Origin: Loxodes magnus
Lineage: Eukaryota > Ciliophora > Karyorelictea > Loxodida > Loxodidae
Assembly (NCBI GenBank): GCA_946699065.1
Contig: CAMPDV010000111.1
Coordinates: 704,913 to 768,912, forward strand
DNA: 64,000 nucleotides
Reading direction: 5' to 3'
The notes below the pieces were generated by a model that was given only the letters and a program-made list of their open reading frames with translations, did not search any database and was not told the DNA's origin. The translations under genes and the position numbers were made by a program. Shown here piece by piece: positions 49,430-61,300 of this stretch (positions within the stretch are counted from its first letter, which is position 1; each line of letters opens with the position of its first letter).

Positions 49430-50509
49430 TAAAAATAATAAAAAGAACTTGAGAAAAACTTAGAAAGCTACTAGACAAATAAACTTATTCTGTTCAATTT
49501 AAATAAACTATTTTAAAAAATAAAAATATAGAAAATAAGTTAAAACATTAAAGCAAATAGGTAAATATATTGTTAAAAGCAAAAGCAAGCTAAAAATAAA
49601 TAAATCTTTTCTTTACTTCTAAAAAAGACTAAATCAATAAAATTTTATTTATTTTCAAGTCTACTTATTGCATACAATCTAAAATAGAACACTTTAGAAA
49701 AAAAATTTACTAAAAGCATTGCTCTAGCAAGGAGCAAGTATGATCTTAAAATGTTAAATCTTGTAAAATAGTTAGTTTAGATTCTACTCAATCTAAAAAT
49801 GAAGAATTTTGAATTAACATTAATAATTTATTTAATATATAATTTCTATTGAAAAGATTCTAACTTATTAATATGGAATTTAAATCTACCTTCCATGTTT
49901 ATTCGATTTAACGAAATTTAAGAGTTTATTTATCAAAGATTATATCTTAGTTGTAATATATAGTATCAAGTAAGTTGTTATAAGAATAAAATCGTTAACT
50001 TGATTACACAATTTTCATTATTGCTATAAATACAGTTACTACTAAGCAAAAGAATTTCAAGATTTAAATCAAAATTCTTCACAACTACATAAAAGAAAAA
50101 GTTGATTAAATATTTAAGAGGTCATGTCATGAAAAGATCAAAAAAAAGTAAAAATAAAACTGAAATTTTAAATTTAAAGAGAAAACGATGAAAAGGGTTT
50201 AATTATAATCTTCAACGAAGTCTCCGATTTAACCACAAAACAGTGCTGAATCAAAAAAGAAGTAAAAATGAAGAAATTTATTAAGAATCTGAGAGAAAAA
50301 CTTAAAATTGAGGAAAAATAAGAAAAATAAATAAATTAAAAAAAATCCTTTTAAATAAAAAAACAACAAAGATAAAAAGCAATAAAAAAAGTTTAAATTG
50401 AATAAATAAAAAAAGAAAGTAGAACAATAAAAATATTTAAAAAAAACAATACAAATACAGAAGAGAAAAAAAAGATACAAAGTAAAATAATTTAATAAAA
50501 AAATTGTCT
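49430..50509. other. Spacer with a polypurine tract
   Basis: From about 50130 to 50490 the plus strand is almost entirely A and G. An ATG at 50129 opens a Lys/Arg/Asn-rich frame of about 110 codons, but composition alone explains it; I do not call a gene. Confidence 0.35.
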
Positions 50510-52168
50510 TCATTTATTAGCAAAGAACTAGCAGAAATACCATCTTCCCGTTGAATCGTCTTTTACTCCACTCACTGCCATGTAATGATTGTCTGATAAA
50601 ATGTTCTTTCTATGTCCGTCAGAATTTATCCACTAATCCACTGCTTTCGCTCCTGGATTTGTTGCGTCATAATTATAAGCTACGTTTTCGGCACAACTTG
50701 ACCAGTTTGGAATTGAGTTACAACGTTCACTAAATCCGTCATGAGAGATTGTTCCAGCACTTATTTAGTAACTATTATGTCCTACACAAAGCTCGAATAA
50801 TAAATTATCCCACTCCTAATTATCTTTTCCTTATGAAACTCTAAACTTGTTAGATTCCAAGAAAGCTGTCCATGAAACATCATCTACATTGGAAGGTTTT
50901 CCATTACTTTATTGTTCAGTAGTTTGCTAAAGCTAAGTAGTTTGCTAAGTGGTTTGCTAAGTAGTTTGTTATTCATATTATGGATTGGAAAAAGCTGCTA
51001 CTTTTTACACCCATTCATCGAAACAGCTGGCTCCTTTATAAGTAACATCACTACGTCCATTTCTATTTGCTTCTGTTCCATCCTTATTAATCAAAATCAA
51101 AGCGGGAATTCCACTAACTCCATATCTACTGTAGACTGAATTTTGTCCATAAGGTTGACGAGCAAAAGACATTCCGAGTGAATAAGAATCATAAGCACCT
51201 TATGAATATTCATAAAGACTTGCTACATTTTCATATTTGAAACAACCTCCTGAGTTCACTTAGTTATAGAATTATTCCAGTTGAGGAGTAAAGGATTTAC
51301 AAGATCCACACCAAGAAGCTGTAAAGTAAATAGTAAGGGCTTCTACAAACTAAAAGTTATCATAAGTCCACTAGCTATATCCTTTCTTGTTAAATGTGCT
51401 TCCAATTATTTTAGTAACAGGTTCTCTATAATAAATTGGTTTAGCATTGCAATTTTAATCAGTGCTTTCATCAGGAGTGCTTTCATCAGGAGTAGTTTCA
51501 TCAGTTTCATCAGGAGTATCATTATTTTGGTTAGCTAAGAATTAATCTACCTCTGCTTTCAACTGTTGGTATTGAGTATTTAAATTAGCGAGTTAGTTTT
51601 CTTGTTTGGTGTTAATGGACTTTTTGGTTTTTTCATACTGTTTGTTCAATTACTCTTTCTTTTTATTGTACTCATTCTATAGTTTGGTTAGTTTCTAATT
51701 GGTTTATTTTCTTTAGTCTTTAAGTTGCGTTTTCTAGTTGTTTTTACTATCGATAGCTTACTAGATTTCTTTCTTCTTATTGTTGTCTTTAGTGCTTTTC
51801 TTCTATTCCTTTAGGGCTGCTACATCAGTATCAATCTACTAGATTTAAGAGTCAAGAGCAGCTATCTCACTTTACAATTGTTGCAACTGAGGATCGTACT
51901 GCTAACTCAAAGCTGTAAGATTTGCTTAGTAATCATTATCTAGATTCTGTAGACTCTATGCTGCTTACTCTGTAGTTGCTTCTAAGTCATTAAGCAGTTA
52001 GTATACTTAATTTTCCAAATCTGAACCATCTGGCAAGGCATCAAGAAGGTCATTCAATTATGATTGCAAATCTGATTGATCCATCTATAAGAGTTATATT
52101 TGGGAATAAGACTAGACTAAATGGAAGGTAAGAAGAATAGATAGCAATAGAGATAAAGGTAACTTCAT
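50510..52168 (-). CDS. Secreted coiled-coil/thioredoxin/CAP fusion protein, copy 1
   Basis: 552 residues, ATG 52166-52168 to TGA 50510-50512. A hydrophobic signal peptide (MKLPLSLLLSILLTFHLVQS) is followed by about 200 residues of Gln/Lys-rich coiled coil and an acidic Thr/Pro linker (DETDETTPDESTPDE). Next is a thioredoxin-like domain with active site WCGSCK (Trp286, Cys287, Cys290) and GVSGIPALILINKDG, the loop with the cis-Pro. A Gln/Thr linker leads to a C-terminal CAP/SCP domain (about 430-552) with HDGFSERC, SCAENVAYNY and DGHRKNIL motifs. CAP domains are secreted and may bind sterols or act at the surface; the redox domain would act on disulfides in a vacuole or outside the cell (inference). 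All Trp are TGG, with no in-frame TGA in 552 codons, which suggests strong expression. The QTTQ linker is two residues longer than in copies 2 and 3. Confidence 0.93.
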
Positions 52169-52805
52169 AGATGTTTGTAAAATGGAGCAGCTAATTTATA
52201 GTGAGGGAGTTACTATTTAGTTATCGAAAATAACTAAAGGAGTTATTTTAAACTTATAACTCTTTTTTAAGCACTATAAAGACTTAAATAGACTTATAAT
52301 AATCATTATATAGTATAAAGTTATTGAGTATCTTTATAAAGATATGCCTCGTTCTTATTAGTTTCTTTTATCAAGAGATATAAAGTCATTATTTATAGTT
52401 ATATATGTTCAAAGATCTCAAGCCTTTAATTAATTTATTAAAGCTTATTCTTCTATGCTAGCATTTCTCTTCACATTTTTACCTAAATAACTGTGTAAAT
52501 AACATGTCTATAAATGAGACTTTATCATTTACAACTTAATAGCCTCTATCTTACAATTTATAATGTATCAGTTCTTATCTATTAATAAGTTCTTATAAAG
52601 CCTCTATCATCTAACTCAATATCTTTCAGTTCTATTTTCAATCGAGATCTTAGCAAATATCAAGTTTACAGTTATGCTTATATACTTTGTATACTTATAT
52701 ACTTATATACTTTTATGCTTATATACTTTTATGCTTATATACTTTATATACTTATATGCTTTGTATATCAATAAATAGACTTATAGATTAATAAAAAAAT
52801 TGTCT
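52169..52805 (-). promoter_or_regulatory. CAP-gene upstream spacer (unit 1)
   Basis: Within 110 bases of the start lie two inverted repeats: TTAGTTAT CGAAA ATAACTAA (52217-52237) and GAGTTAT...ATAACTC just beyond. The same block recurs before genes 2 and 3 and as an orphan at 26122, so it is a candidate control element or 5' leader hairpin. The rest is AT-rich and ends in a minisatellite. Confidence 0.5.
52673..52768. repeat. Minisatellite of TATACTTATATGCTT-type units
   Basis: Irregular tandem 8-15 base motifs (TATACTT, TATGCTT) in the spacer between CAP genes 1 and 2; repeated identically at 54963-55058. Confidence 0.75.
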
Positions 52806-54458
52806 TCATTTATTAGCAAAGAACTAGCAGAAATACCATCTTCCCGTTGAATCGTCTTTTACTCCACTCACTGCCATGTAATGATTGTCTGATAAAATGT
52901 TCTTTCTATGTCCGTCAGAATTTATCCACTAATCCACTGCTTTCGCTCCTGGATTTGTTGCGTCATAATTATAAGCTACGTTTTCGGCACAACTTGACCA
53001 GTTTGGAATTGAGTTACAACGTTCACTAAATCCGTCATGAGAGATTGTTCCAGCACTTATTTAGTAACTATTATGTCCTACACAAAGCTCGAATAATAAA
53101 TTATCCCACTCCTAATTATCTTTTCCTTATGAAACTCTAAACTTGTTAGATTCCAAGAAAGCTGTCCATGAAACATCATCTACATTGGAAGGTTTTCCAT
53201 TACTTTATTGTTCAGTAGTTTGCTAAGTGGTTTGCTAAGTGGTTTGCTAAGTAGTTTGTTATTCATATTATGGATTGGAAAAAGCTGCTACTTTTTACAC
53301 CCATTCATCGAAACAGCTGGCTCCTTTATAAGTAACATCACTACGTCCATTTCTATTTGCTTCTGTTCCATCCTTATTAATCAAAATCAAAGCGGGAATT
53401 CCACTAACTCCATATCTACTGTAGACTGAATTTTGTCCATAAGGTTGACGAGCAAAAGACATTCCGAGTGAATAAGAATCATAAGCACCTTATGAATATT
53501 CATAAAGACTTGCTACATTTTCATATTTGAAACAACCTCCTGAGTTCACTTAGTTATAGAATTATTCCAGTTGAGGAGTAAAGGATTTACAAGATCCACA
53601 CCAAGAAGCTGTAAAGTAAATAGTAAGGGCTTCTACAAACTAAAAGTTATCATAAGTCCACTAGCTATATCCTTTCTTGTTAAATGTGCTTCCAATTATT
53701 TTAGTAACAGGTTCTCTATAATAAATTGGTTTAGCATTGCAATTTTAATCAGTGCTTTCATCAGGAGTGCTTTCATCAGGAGTAGTTTCATCAGTTTCAT
53801 CAGGAGTATCATTATTTTGGTTAGCTAAGAATTAATCTACCTCTGCTTTCAGCTGTTGGTATTGAGTATTTAAATTAGTGAGTTAGTTTTCTTGTTTGGT
53901 GTTAATGGACTTTTTGGTTTTTTCATACTGTTTGTTCAATTACTCTTTCTTTTTATTGTACTCATTCTATAGTTTGGTTAGTTTCTAATTGGTTTATTTT
54001 CTTTAGTCTTTAAGTTGCGTTTTCTAGTTGTTTTTACTATCGATAGCTTACTAGATTTCTTTCTTCTTATTGTTGTCTTTAGTGCTTTTCTTCTATTCCT
54101 TTAGGGCTGCTACATCAGTATCAATCTACTAGATTTAAGAGTCAAGAGCAGCTATCTCACTTTACAATTGTTGCAACTGAGGATCGTACTGCTAACTCAA
54201 AGCTGTAAGATTTGCTTAGTAATCATTATCTAGATTCTGTAGACTCTATGCTGCTTACTCTGTAGTTGCTTCTAAGTCATTAAGCAGTTAGTATACTTAA
54301 TTTTCCAAATCTGAACCATCTGGCAAGGCATCAAGAAGGTCATTCAATTATGATTGCAAATCTGATTGATCCATCTATAAGAGTTATATTTGGGAATAAG
54401 ACTAGACTAAATGGAAGGTAAGAAGAATAGATAGCAATAGAGATAAAGGTAACTTCAT
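52806..54458 (-). CDS. Secreted coiled-coil/thioredoxin/CAP fusion protein, copy 2
   Basis: 550 residues. Same domain order as copy 1: signal peptide, coiled coil, WCGSCK thioredoxin domain, CAP domain. It differs by a two-residue shorter Gln/Thr linker and a few substitutions in the coiled coil. Appears identical to copy 3, implying very recent duplication or gene conversion. It ends 637 bases before the start of copy 1. Confidence 0.93.
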
Positions 54459-55095
54459 AGATGTTTGTAAAATGGAGCAGCTAATTTATAGTGAGGGAGT
54501 TACTATTTAGTTATCGAAAATAACTAAAGGAGTTATTTTAAACTTATAACTCTTTTTTAAGCACTATAAAGACTTAAATAGACTTATAATAATCATTATA
54601 TAGTATAAAGTTATTGAGTATCTTTATAAAGATATGCCTCGTTCTTATTAGTTTCTTTTATCAAGAGATATAAAGTCATTATTTATAGTTATATATGTTC
54701 AAAGATCTCAAGCCTTTAATTAATTTATTAAAGCTTATTCTTCTATGCTAGCATTTCTCTTCACATTTTTACCTAAATAACTGTGTAAATAACATGTCTA
54801 TAAATGAGACTTTATCATTTACAACTTAATAGCCTCTATCTTACAATTTATAATGTATCAGTTCTTATCTATTAATAAGTTCTTATAAAGCCTCTATCAT
54901 CTAACTCAATATCTTTCAGTTCTATTTTCAATCGAGATCTTAGCAAATATCAAGTTTACAGTTATGCTTATATACTTTGTATACTTATATACTTATATAC
55001 TTTTATGCTTATATACTTTTATGCTTATATACTTTATATACTTATATGCTTTGTATATCAATAAATAGACTTATAGATTAATAAAAAAATTGTCT
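54459..55095 (-). promoter_or_regulatory. CAP-gene upstream spacer (unit 2)
   Basis: Same as 52169-52805, including both inverted repeats and the minisatellite. Confidence 0.5.
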
Positions 55096-56748
55096 TCATT
55101 TATTAGCAAAGAACTAGCAGAAATACCATCTTCCCGTTGAATCGTCTTTTACTCCACTCACTGCCATGTAATGATTGTCTGATAAAATGTTCTTTCTATG
55201 TCCGTCAGAATTTATCCACTAATCCACTGCTTTCGCTCCTGGATTTGTTGCGTCATAATTATAAGCTACGTTTTCGGCACAACTTGACCAGTTTGGAATT
55301 GAGTTACAACGTTCACTAAATCCGTCATGAGAGATTGTTCCAGCACTTATTTAGTAACTATTATGTCCTACACAAAGCTCGAATAATAAATTATCCCACT
55401 CCTAATTATCTTTTCCTTATGAAACTCTAAACTTGTTAGATTCCAAGAAAGCTGTCCATGAAACATCATCTACATTGGAAGGTTTTCCATTACTTTATTG
55501 TTCAGTAGTTTGCTAAGTGGTTTGCTAAGTGGTTTGCTAAGTAGTTTGTTATTCATATTATGGATTGGAAAAAGCTGCTACTTTTTACACCCATTCATCG
55601 AAACAGCTGGCTCCTTTATAAGTAACATCACTACGTCCATTTCTATTTGCTTCTGTTCCATCCTTATTAATCAAAATCAAAGCGGGAATTCCACTAACTC
55701 CATATCTACTGTAGACTGAATTTTGTCCATAAGGTTGACGAGCAAAAGACATTCCGAGTGAATAAGAATCATAAGCACCTTATGAATATTCATAAAGACT
55801 TGCTACATTTTCATATTTGAAACAACCTCCTGAGTTCACTTAGTTATAGAATTATTCCAGTTGAGGAGTAAAGGATTTACAAGATCCACACCAAGAAGCT
55901 GTAAAGTAAATAGTAAGGGCTTCTACAAACTAAAAGTTATCATAAGTCCACTAGCTATATCCTTTCTTGTTAAATGTGCTTCCAATTATTTTAGTAACAG
56001 GTTCTCTATAATAAATTGGTTTAGCATTGCAATTTTAATCAGTGCTTTCATCAGGAGTGCTTTCATCAGGAGTAGTTTCATCAGTTTCATCAGGAGTATC
56101 ATTATTTTGGTTAGCTAAGAATTAATCTACCTCTGCTTTCAGCTGTTGGTATTGAGTATTTAAATTAGTGAGTTAGTTTTCTTGTTTGGTGTTAATGGAC
56201 TTTTTGGTTTTTTCATACTGTTTGTTCAATTACTCTTTCTTTTTATTGTACTCATTCTATAGTTTGGTTAGTTTCTAATTGGTTTATTTTCTTTAGTCTT
56301 TAAGTTGCGTTTTCTAGTTGTTTTTACTATCGATAGCTTACTAGATTTCTTTCTTCTTATTGTTGTCTTTAGTGCTTTTCTTCTATTCCTTTAGGGCTGC
56401 TACATCAGTATCAATCTACTAGATTTAAGAGTCAAGAGCAGCTATCTCACTTTACAATTGTTGCAACTGAGGATCGTACTGCTAACTCAAAGCTGTAAGA
56501 TTTGCTTAGTAATCATTATCTAGATTCTGTAGACTCTATGCTGCTTACTCTGTAGTTGCTTCTAAGTCATTAAGCAGTTAGTATACTTAATTTTCCAAAT
56601 CTGAACCATCTGGCAAGGCATCAAGAAGGTCATTCAATTATGATTGCAAATCTGATTGATCCATCTATAAGAGTTATATTTGGGAATAAGACTAGACTAA
56701 ATGGAAGGTAAGAAGAATAGATAGCAATAGAGATAAAGGTAACTTCAT
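55096..56748 (-). CDS. Secreted coiled-coil/thioredoxin/CAP fusion protein, copy 3
   Basis: 550 residues, apparently identical to copy 2. Its upstream spacer retains the hairpin block (56761-56853) but loses homology at about 56892. If the spacer's distal part carries promoter elements, this copy may be expressed differently. Confidence 0.93.
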
Positions 56749-56892
56749 AGATGTTTGTAAAATGGAGCAGCTAATTTATAGTGAGGGAGTTACTATTTAG
56801 TTATCGAAAATAACTAAAGGAGTTATTTTAAACTTATAACTCTTTTTTAAGCACTATAAAGACTTAAATAGACTTATAATAATCATTATATA

Positions 56893-58326
56893 AAAGATCT
56901 TTGTTTTTTAATTTTTTATTATCTTTTTATTCTTTGTTTCTTATTTCTTTTTTATTTTCTTTCATTTTTGATTAGTTAGTTGTTTCTATTTTCTCTTTCG
57001 ATTTTATTCATTTGCTTTGATTAGTGGAGTAGCAGAGAGAATATTTATTTCTTATACAAAAGTTGATTTAGATTTGCAAATATATTTTACTTTTTATTCC
57101 TCAGTTGTAATTTTATCTTCTATTAACTACTTAATTGTTCTAACATAATATGAGTTATAACTAGAAAGTTAGAAGTTTAAATAAGAGTCAATAGCTAGAT
57201 TTAATAAAATAAATTAGGATAATAACTTTTTATTGTCTATCTTGAAGATTTTCATTCAGGATATTAATTAGAGTGACACTTTAAATTTTGATGAATAGCT
57301 ATTCTGAGTTATTTTTACTTAAAGTATACTAGTCAAATAAAGATGGTTATTTACACCAATCTAGATAGAACTCTATATATAAAATATTAAAAAATAACTG
57401 ATTTTGTAACTTTAAAAGATCTGTCTATTTTAAATCTAGTTAGACTCATAAATTCTCTAATATTTGTTGAAATGAATCCTTCTACTAGGTCAAAATTGAA
57501 TTTTACTAATAAGTGATGCACTTAAATTCTATGATGATCTAAGTAATAAATAAAGATGATTTAGTAGATAGCATATTGCTCTTTATAGTCTAATAAAAGT
57601 GCTTACTATTATTTTTGGTAAGAGGATATGATGCAGTCTTAAATAATGAGATTATAAAATACTAGCTCTAGCTATTAAGAAATGTATCTACTATAAAATA
57701 ATGAGAAACTTAAAATTAAAAGTCAGCAGATATGATTGAGATTTTAATAACTCAAAATAGAAATTAAACTTTATACATTATTCAAGCAATAAATGAGAAA
57801 TATGATAAAGCAAGATAGTCTATTTGAAGCTACATGCTATTAACATGTTATAAATAGACTTATTAGCAAAAATACATTCAAAGATATAAAATTGGTATTA
57901 TATAATTTAAATATTGTTATTTATATATAATGGAGATATATAAAAAAGGTATAAAATATAGGGTAAAACTTAAGCTAGAATTTTGAAAATTGAATTACAG
58001 TATTATGATAAAAAATCGAAATACTTGAATAAAAGGAGTTAGATTTATTAAATTATCGAACTTATAAAATATTATATTTATATAATTTATCAGATCTTTA
58101 GCTACCAAAATTTATTTAATGACTAATAAAATGAGAATTGTAATAAATACTCAACTAACTAAGAAAAGCTAATATGTTTTTAAATAAATTATTATAATAT
58201 CCCTTTAATAAATTTATATACATATGGTATATTTTACTCTAAAAACTAATTAATTTTTATTTTCTAAAAGTATTTTAAAGTCTATTATATAAAGAAAATT
58301 TATCTTATTATATATTATAATGTTGC
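56893..58326. other. Spacer between the CAP array and polycystin 2
   Basis: Begins with a T/C-rich (polypyrimidine) tract to about 57040, then mixed AT-rich sequence. No supported gene seen. Confidence 0.4.
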
Positions 58327-61300
58327 TCATTTCCTCTATTTCTTCTCTTTTTAAAAATTTGGAGCTTTAACTTTTTCTATTTAACTACATTTTTAAACTT
58401 AGTTAATGTTTTCATTTTTTTAAAGAAAATCTTATCTACCTGCATTTTCATTTCGCTCTTCCTTCTAATAAATAGATTATCTTTCTCTGCTTTAATTCAA
58501 GAATTCACTTTGATTAATTAAATTTAAATCTAATTATTTTTGAGTTTGAGATTATTCCCAACTTCATTCAGTATCATTTTAATTCCGTTCTAAAGCATTT
58601 TTGATTTATTGCTTTTCAATTTTATTAATTTTATAATCATTTTGATCTTCTAATAAGGTGAGTACATCCTTTTAACCTAACGTTGTGTTTAACTTTAAGG
58701 ATTCATTAAAAGATACTTAGTCTTGCTCTATTTTTAATTACTACTAAGAGTAATCTTCTTTCCCTTGTTCTAGATTTTTTTAATTATTATCATTAATTAA
58801 CTACTTTTAAAGGAATTAAATCTATTACAAAAACTAAACTCTATCAGTTCCTTCATTCTCAACAATTAGGTCTTTATTCTCTTAAATGTGATTACTAATT
58901 TTTGATAATTCTTATATATTTCCTATAAACTTGCTTTAAAAAATCTCATTGAAAGATTCTTTTCTATGTTAACTTTGATCTTCTATTTACACTATATTTT
59001 ATTCTTAAATAATAGATTTTTAACTAGAGCATATTGAAGAGTCTTACTCTAACTAGTTTTATTTTTCTTTTTTATTTACGAAATTTGATTTTGATTTTAC
59101 TTTACTTTCACTTAAGTTCTGTAAGTTTTTGCTATCCTTTGAAGTAAAATTTATTTATTTCTATTTAAATTAAAATTATTCTGATGATTCTTTTATCTTA
59201 AACGTTATAGATTTGTTTTGCTACCTCTAATCAAGCAACTTAAATGGTTAGCTTTTGACTTTAGATTTTATCAATTTTAATAAACTTTTTTATAGTTGCT
59301 TTTGAAACTTACCTTTTTAATGTTGTTTTTAGATATTATATTTGTAAAGTTAATTTCTCTATCTTTATTCTTCTATTTATACTCATAAATATTACTAGTA
59401 GCTTTAGAAGTTTATATTTTCGTCTAGCAATTATTAAATGCTTCTTTAGTTCTATATTAAGATTGAGTTTTTTGCTTAATAACAGCAAATATTTGTCTGC
59501 TTACTATAAATTTGGTTGCTGAGAGTTTAATTTAGAATTTGGTAATTTTTTTCTTGGTCTTCCTTTCCACTTTCAGATTCCCAGTTGATCATCATAGACA
59601 TTATTTCACTTTATATAGTGTCTTAGCAATTTATTATAAGTAGTATTTTCTAAATTCTATTAAGAGCTATTCAAAGAGATAGCTTTTCATCTATATCAGA
59701 CTGTGTTAATCCTAATTTGTTATTTTTTTCTTAAAGAATGCTTTGTATCCTTACTTAAATATTTTGATTCTCTATATTTTTTATAAAACTTCTTCTAGTT
59801 ATTTCATCTTCATACTCTCCCTTCATTATGTTCTTTATCAATTAATATTTTAAATTAGTTGTCAGCTTTTCAAAAATAGTCCTTTGTTTCGTCAAAGTAT
59901 CGTTGATAGATGAATCAATGGCAAGAAGAGCTTATTCAATGTTGGCTATTCTATCTTTTGTATAATCAGAACATTAGCTTTCAATTTGTTATTTAAGCTT
60001 CTAGAAACTTCTATGGAAATTTCTAGTACTGAATGGAGTTTTATTCCAAATTTAGTTCATTTACTGAAACGTTAAAATTTAATCTATCATTTAATTTTCA
60101 GAATTGTATTCACCACATCAGAAGGTAAGTTTCTCTTATAAAGTCATGAATTCTCAAAATGTGAATAGTCTGCTATCCATACTTAATATTTAGTTTTCAT
60201 TTGTTTTTTTATTTTTGAACAAAGCTATTAGTTAGTACCATCCTGATCTCTAATTCACTTTTTTCTCTCTTTAATTATATATTTTTTACATAATATAAGC
60301 TTCTCAATTCTCTTATTTCTATTTATAGTTTTCTTATCTAAAAGTGAGATCTTGTAATTAATCAGTGAAAGTGATTCATTCTTCTTATTTTTCATTTAAT
60401 AAAGAGAAAAGATCAAAATTAGGATTTCTATTAAAGTTGTAAATTACTTATTTTATTTTAATGCATATCTCTGTTTCATCTATTTCATTTTACAACTAAA
60501 ATAGCTGCTATGGTTTCATCTATTTAGCTTAAAGCTTTTCATCAATTTTACCCAATCAGAAAGTAGTTCTAACTTAATCTTATTAAACCTAAAATTTTTA
60601 TTCACTTTTGTCTTTTTCTGTTTCAGAGTTTAATCCTTTATTTTATATTTCTTACTATGATATTTATCAGTTTTATTTAATATAAGGTTTCATCATACTG
60701 TTCAATTCATAGTAATTACGTTAGTCAATTTCTGGCATTTCACACTATTATATTCCACTAATAATAAAGCTTACAGCTTGGCTTAAAGGACTTTTAATAT
60801 CTTAATCTTTAAAGACTCGAGGAAATATGAATTATCTTTTAATGATGGCTTTTTTCCGTTATAAAGGAAGTTTTTTACATAGTTCAGTAAAGCATTTAGA
60901 AGTAACCTTTATAAGGAATTCTGTTATTATATCATATAGACTACTTATTCCATTCTACTCCTCAGGAAAGTACTTCTCTACATAGTCCTTGTAATTTATA
61001 TAATGGGTAAATATATTTGCTGTAAATAACACTCTCAAAGTAAAATGAAGTAATATAATCAGAAGCAGTAAAAACATTACTGACAGAGAGTAATCAACCT
61101 CTATCATTTCATGAATTGGAATTACACCAACTAAGAATTATATTAAGTTTATAGCTGTAGATGAAAGTTAGCTAAAGTGCTAGAATGAATGACCAAAACC
61201 CTGGTTAACCATTAGCATAAATCCAATAAATAAAAGAGAAAGAAGGAGTAAAGTGAAAGTAATATCTTCCAGAGCTCTTTGCATGAAATATTTGACTATT

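Larger units (their letters stand above)
50490..56892 (-). repeat. Tandem array of 2,290-bp units (two full, one partial)
   Basis: The unit comprises a CAP-fusion gene and its upstream spacer. Gene starts are exactly 2,290 bp apart (52168, 54458, 56748). Units 2 and 3 appear identical base for base wherever compared; unit 1 differs by a few substitutions and a 6-bp length change. Homology ends abruptly at about 56892, about 145 bases upstream of gene 3, where unit 3's spacer is cut off. Confidence 0.92.

Noticed and set aside
50129-50470. Basic Lys/Asn-rich frame in the polypurine tract
   Set aside because: Amino-acid content follows from the A/G bias; no motif or homologue recognised.
52673-52768. 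CRISPR-like or telomeric repeat
   Set aside because: Irregular AT minisatellite with no spacers and no G-rich telomere motif.
50551-56118. Repeated small plus-strand frames (60, 73-75 and 85 codons) in each array unit
   Set aside because: Antisense shadows of the CAP-fusion genes; they repeat only because the genes do.
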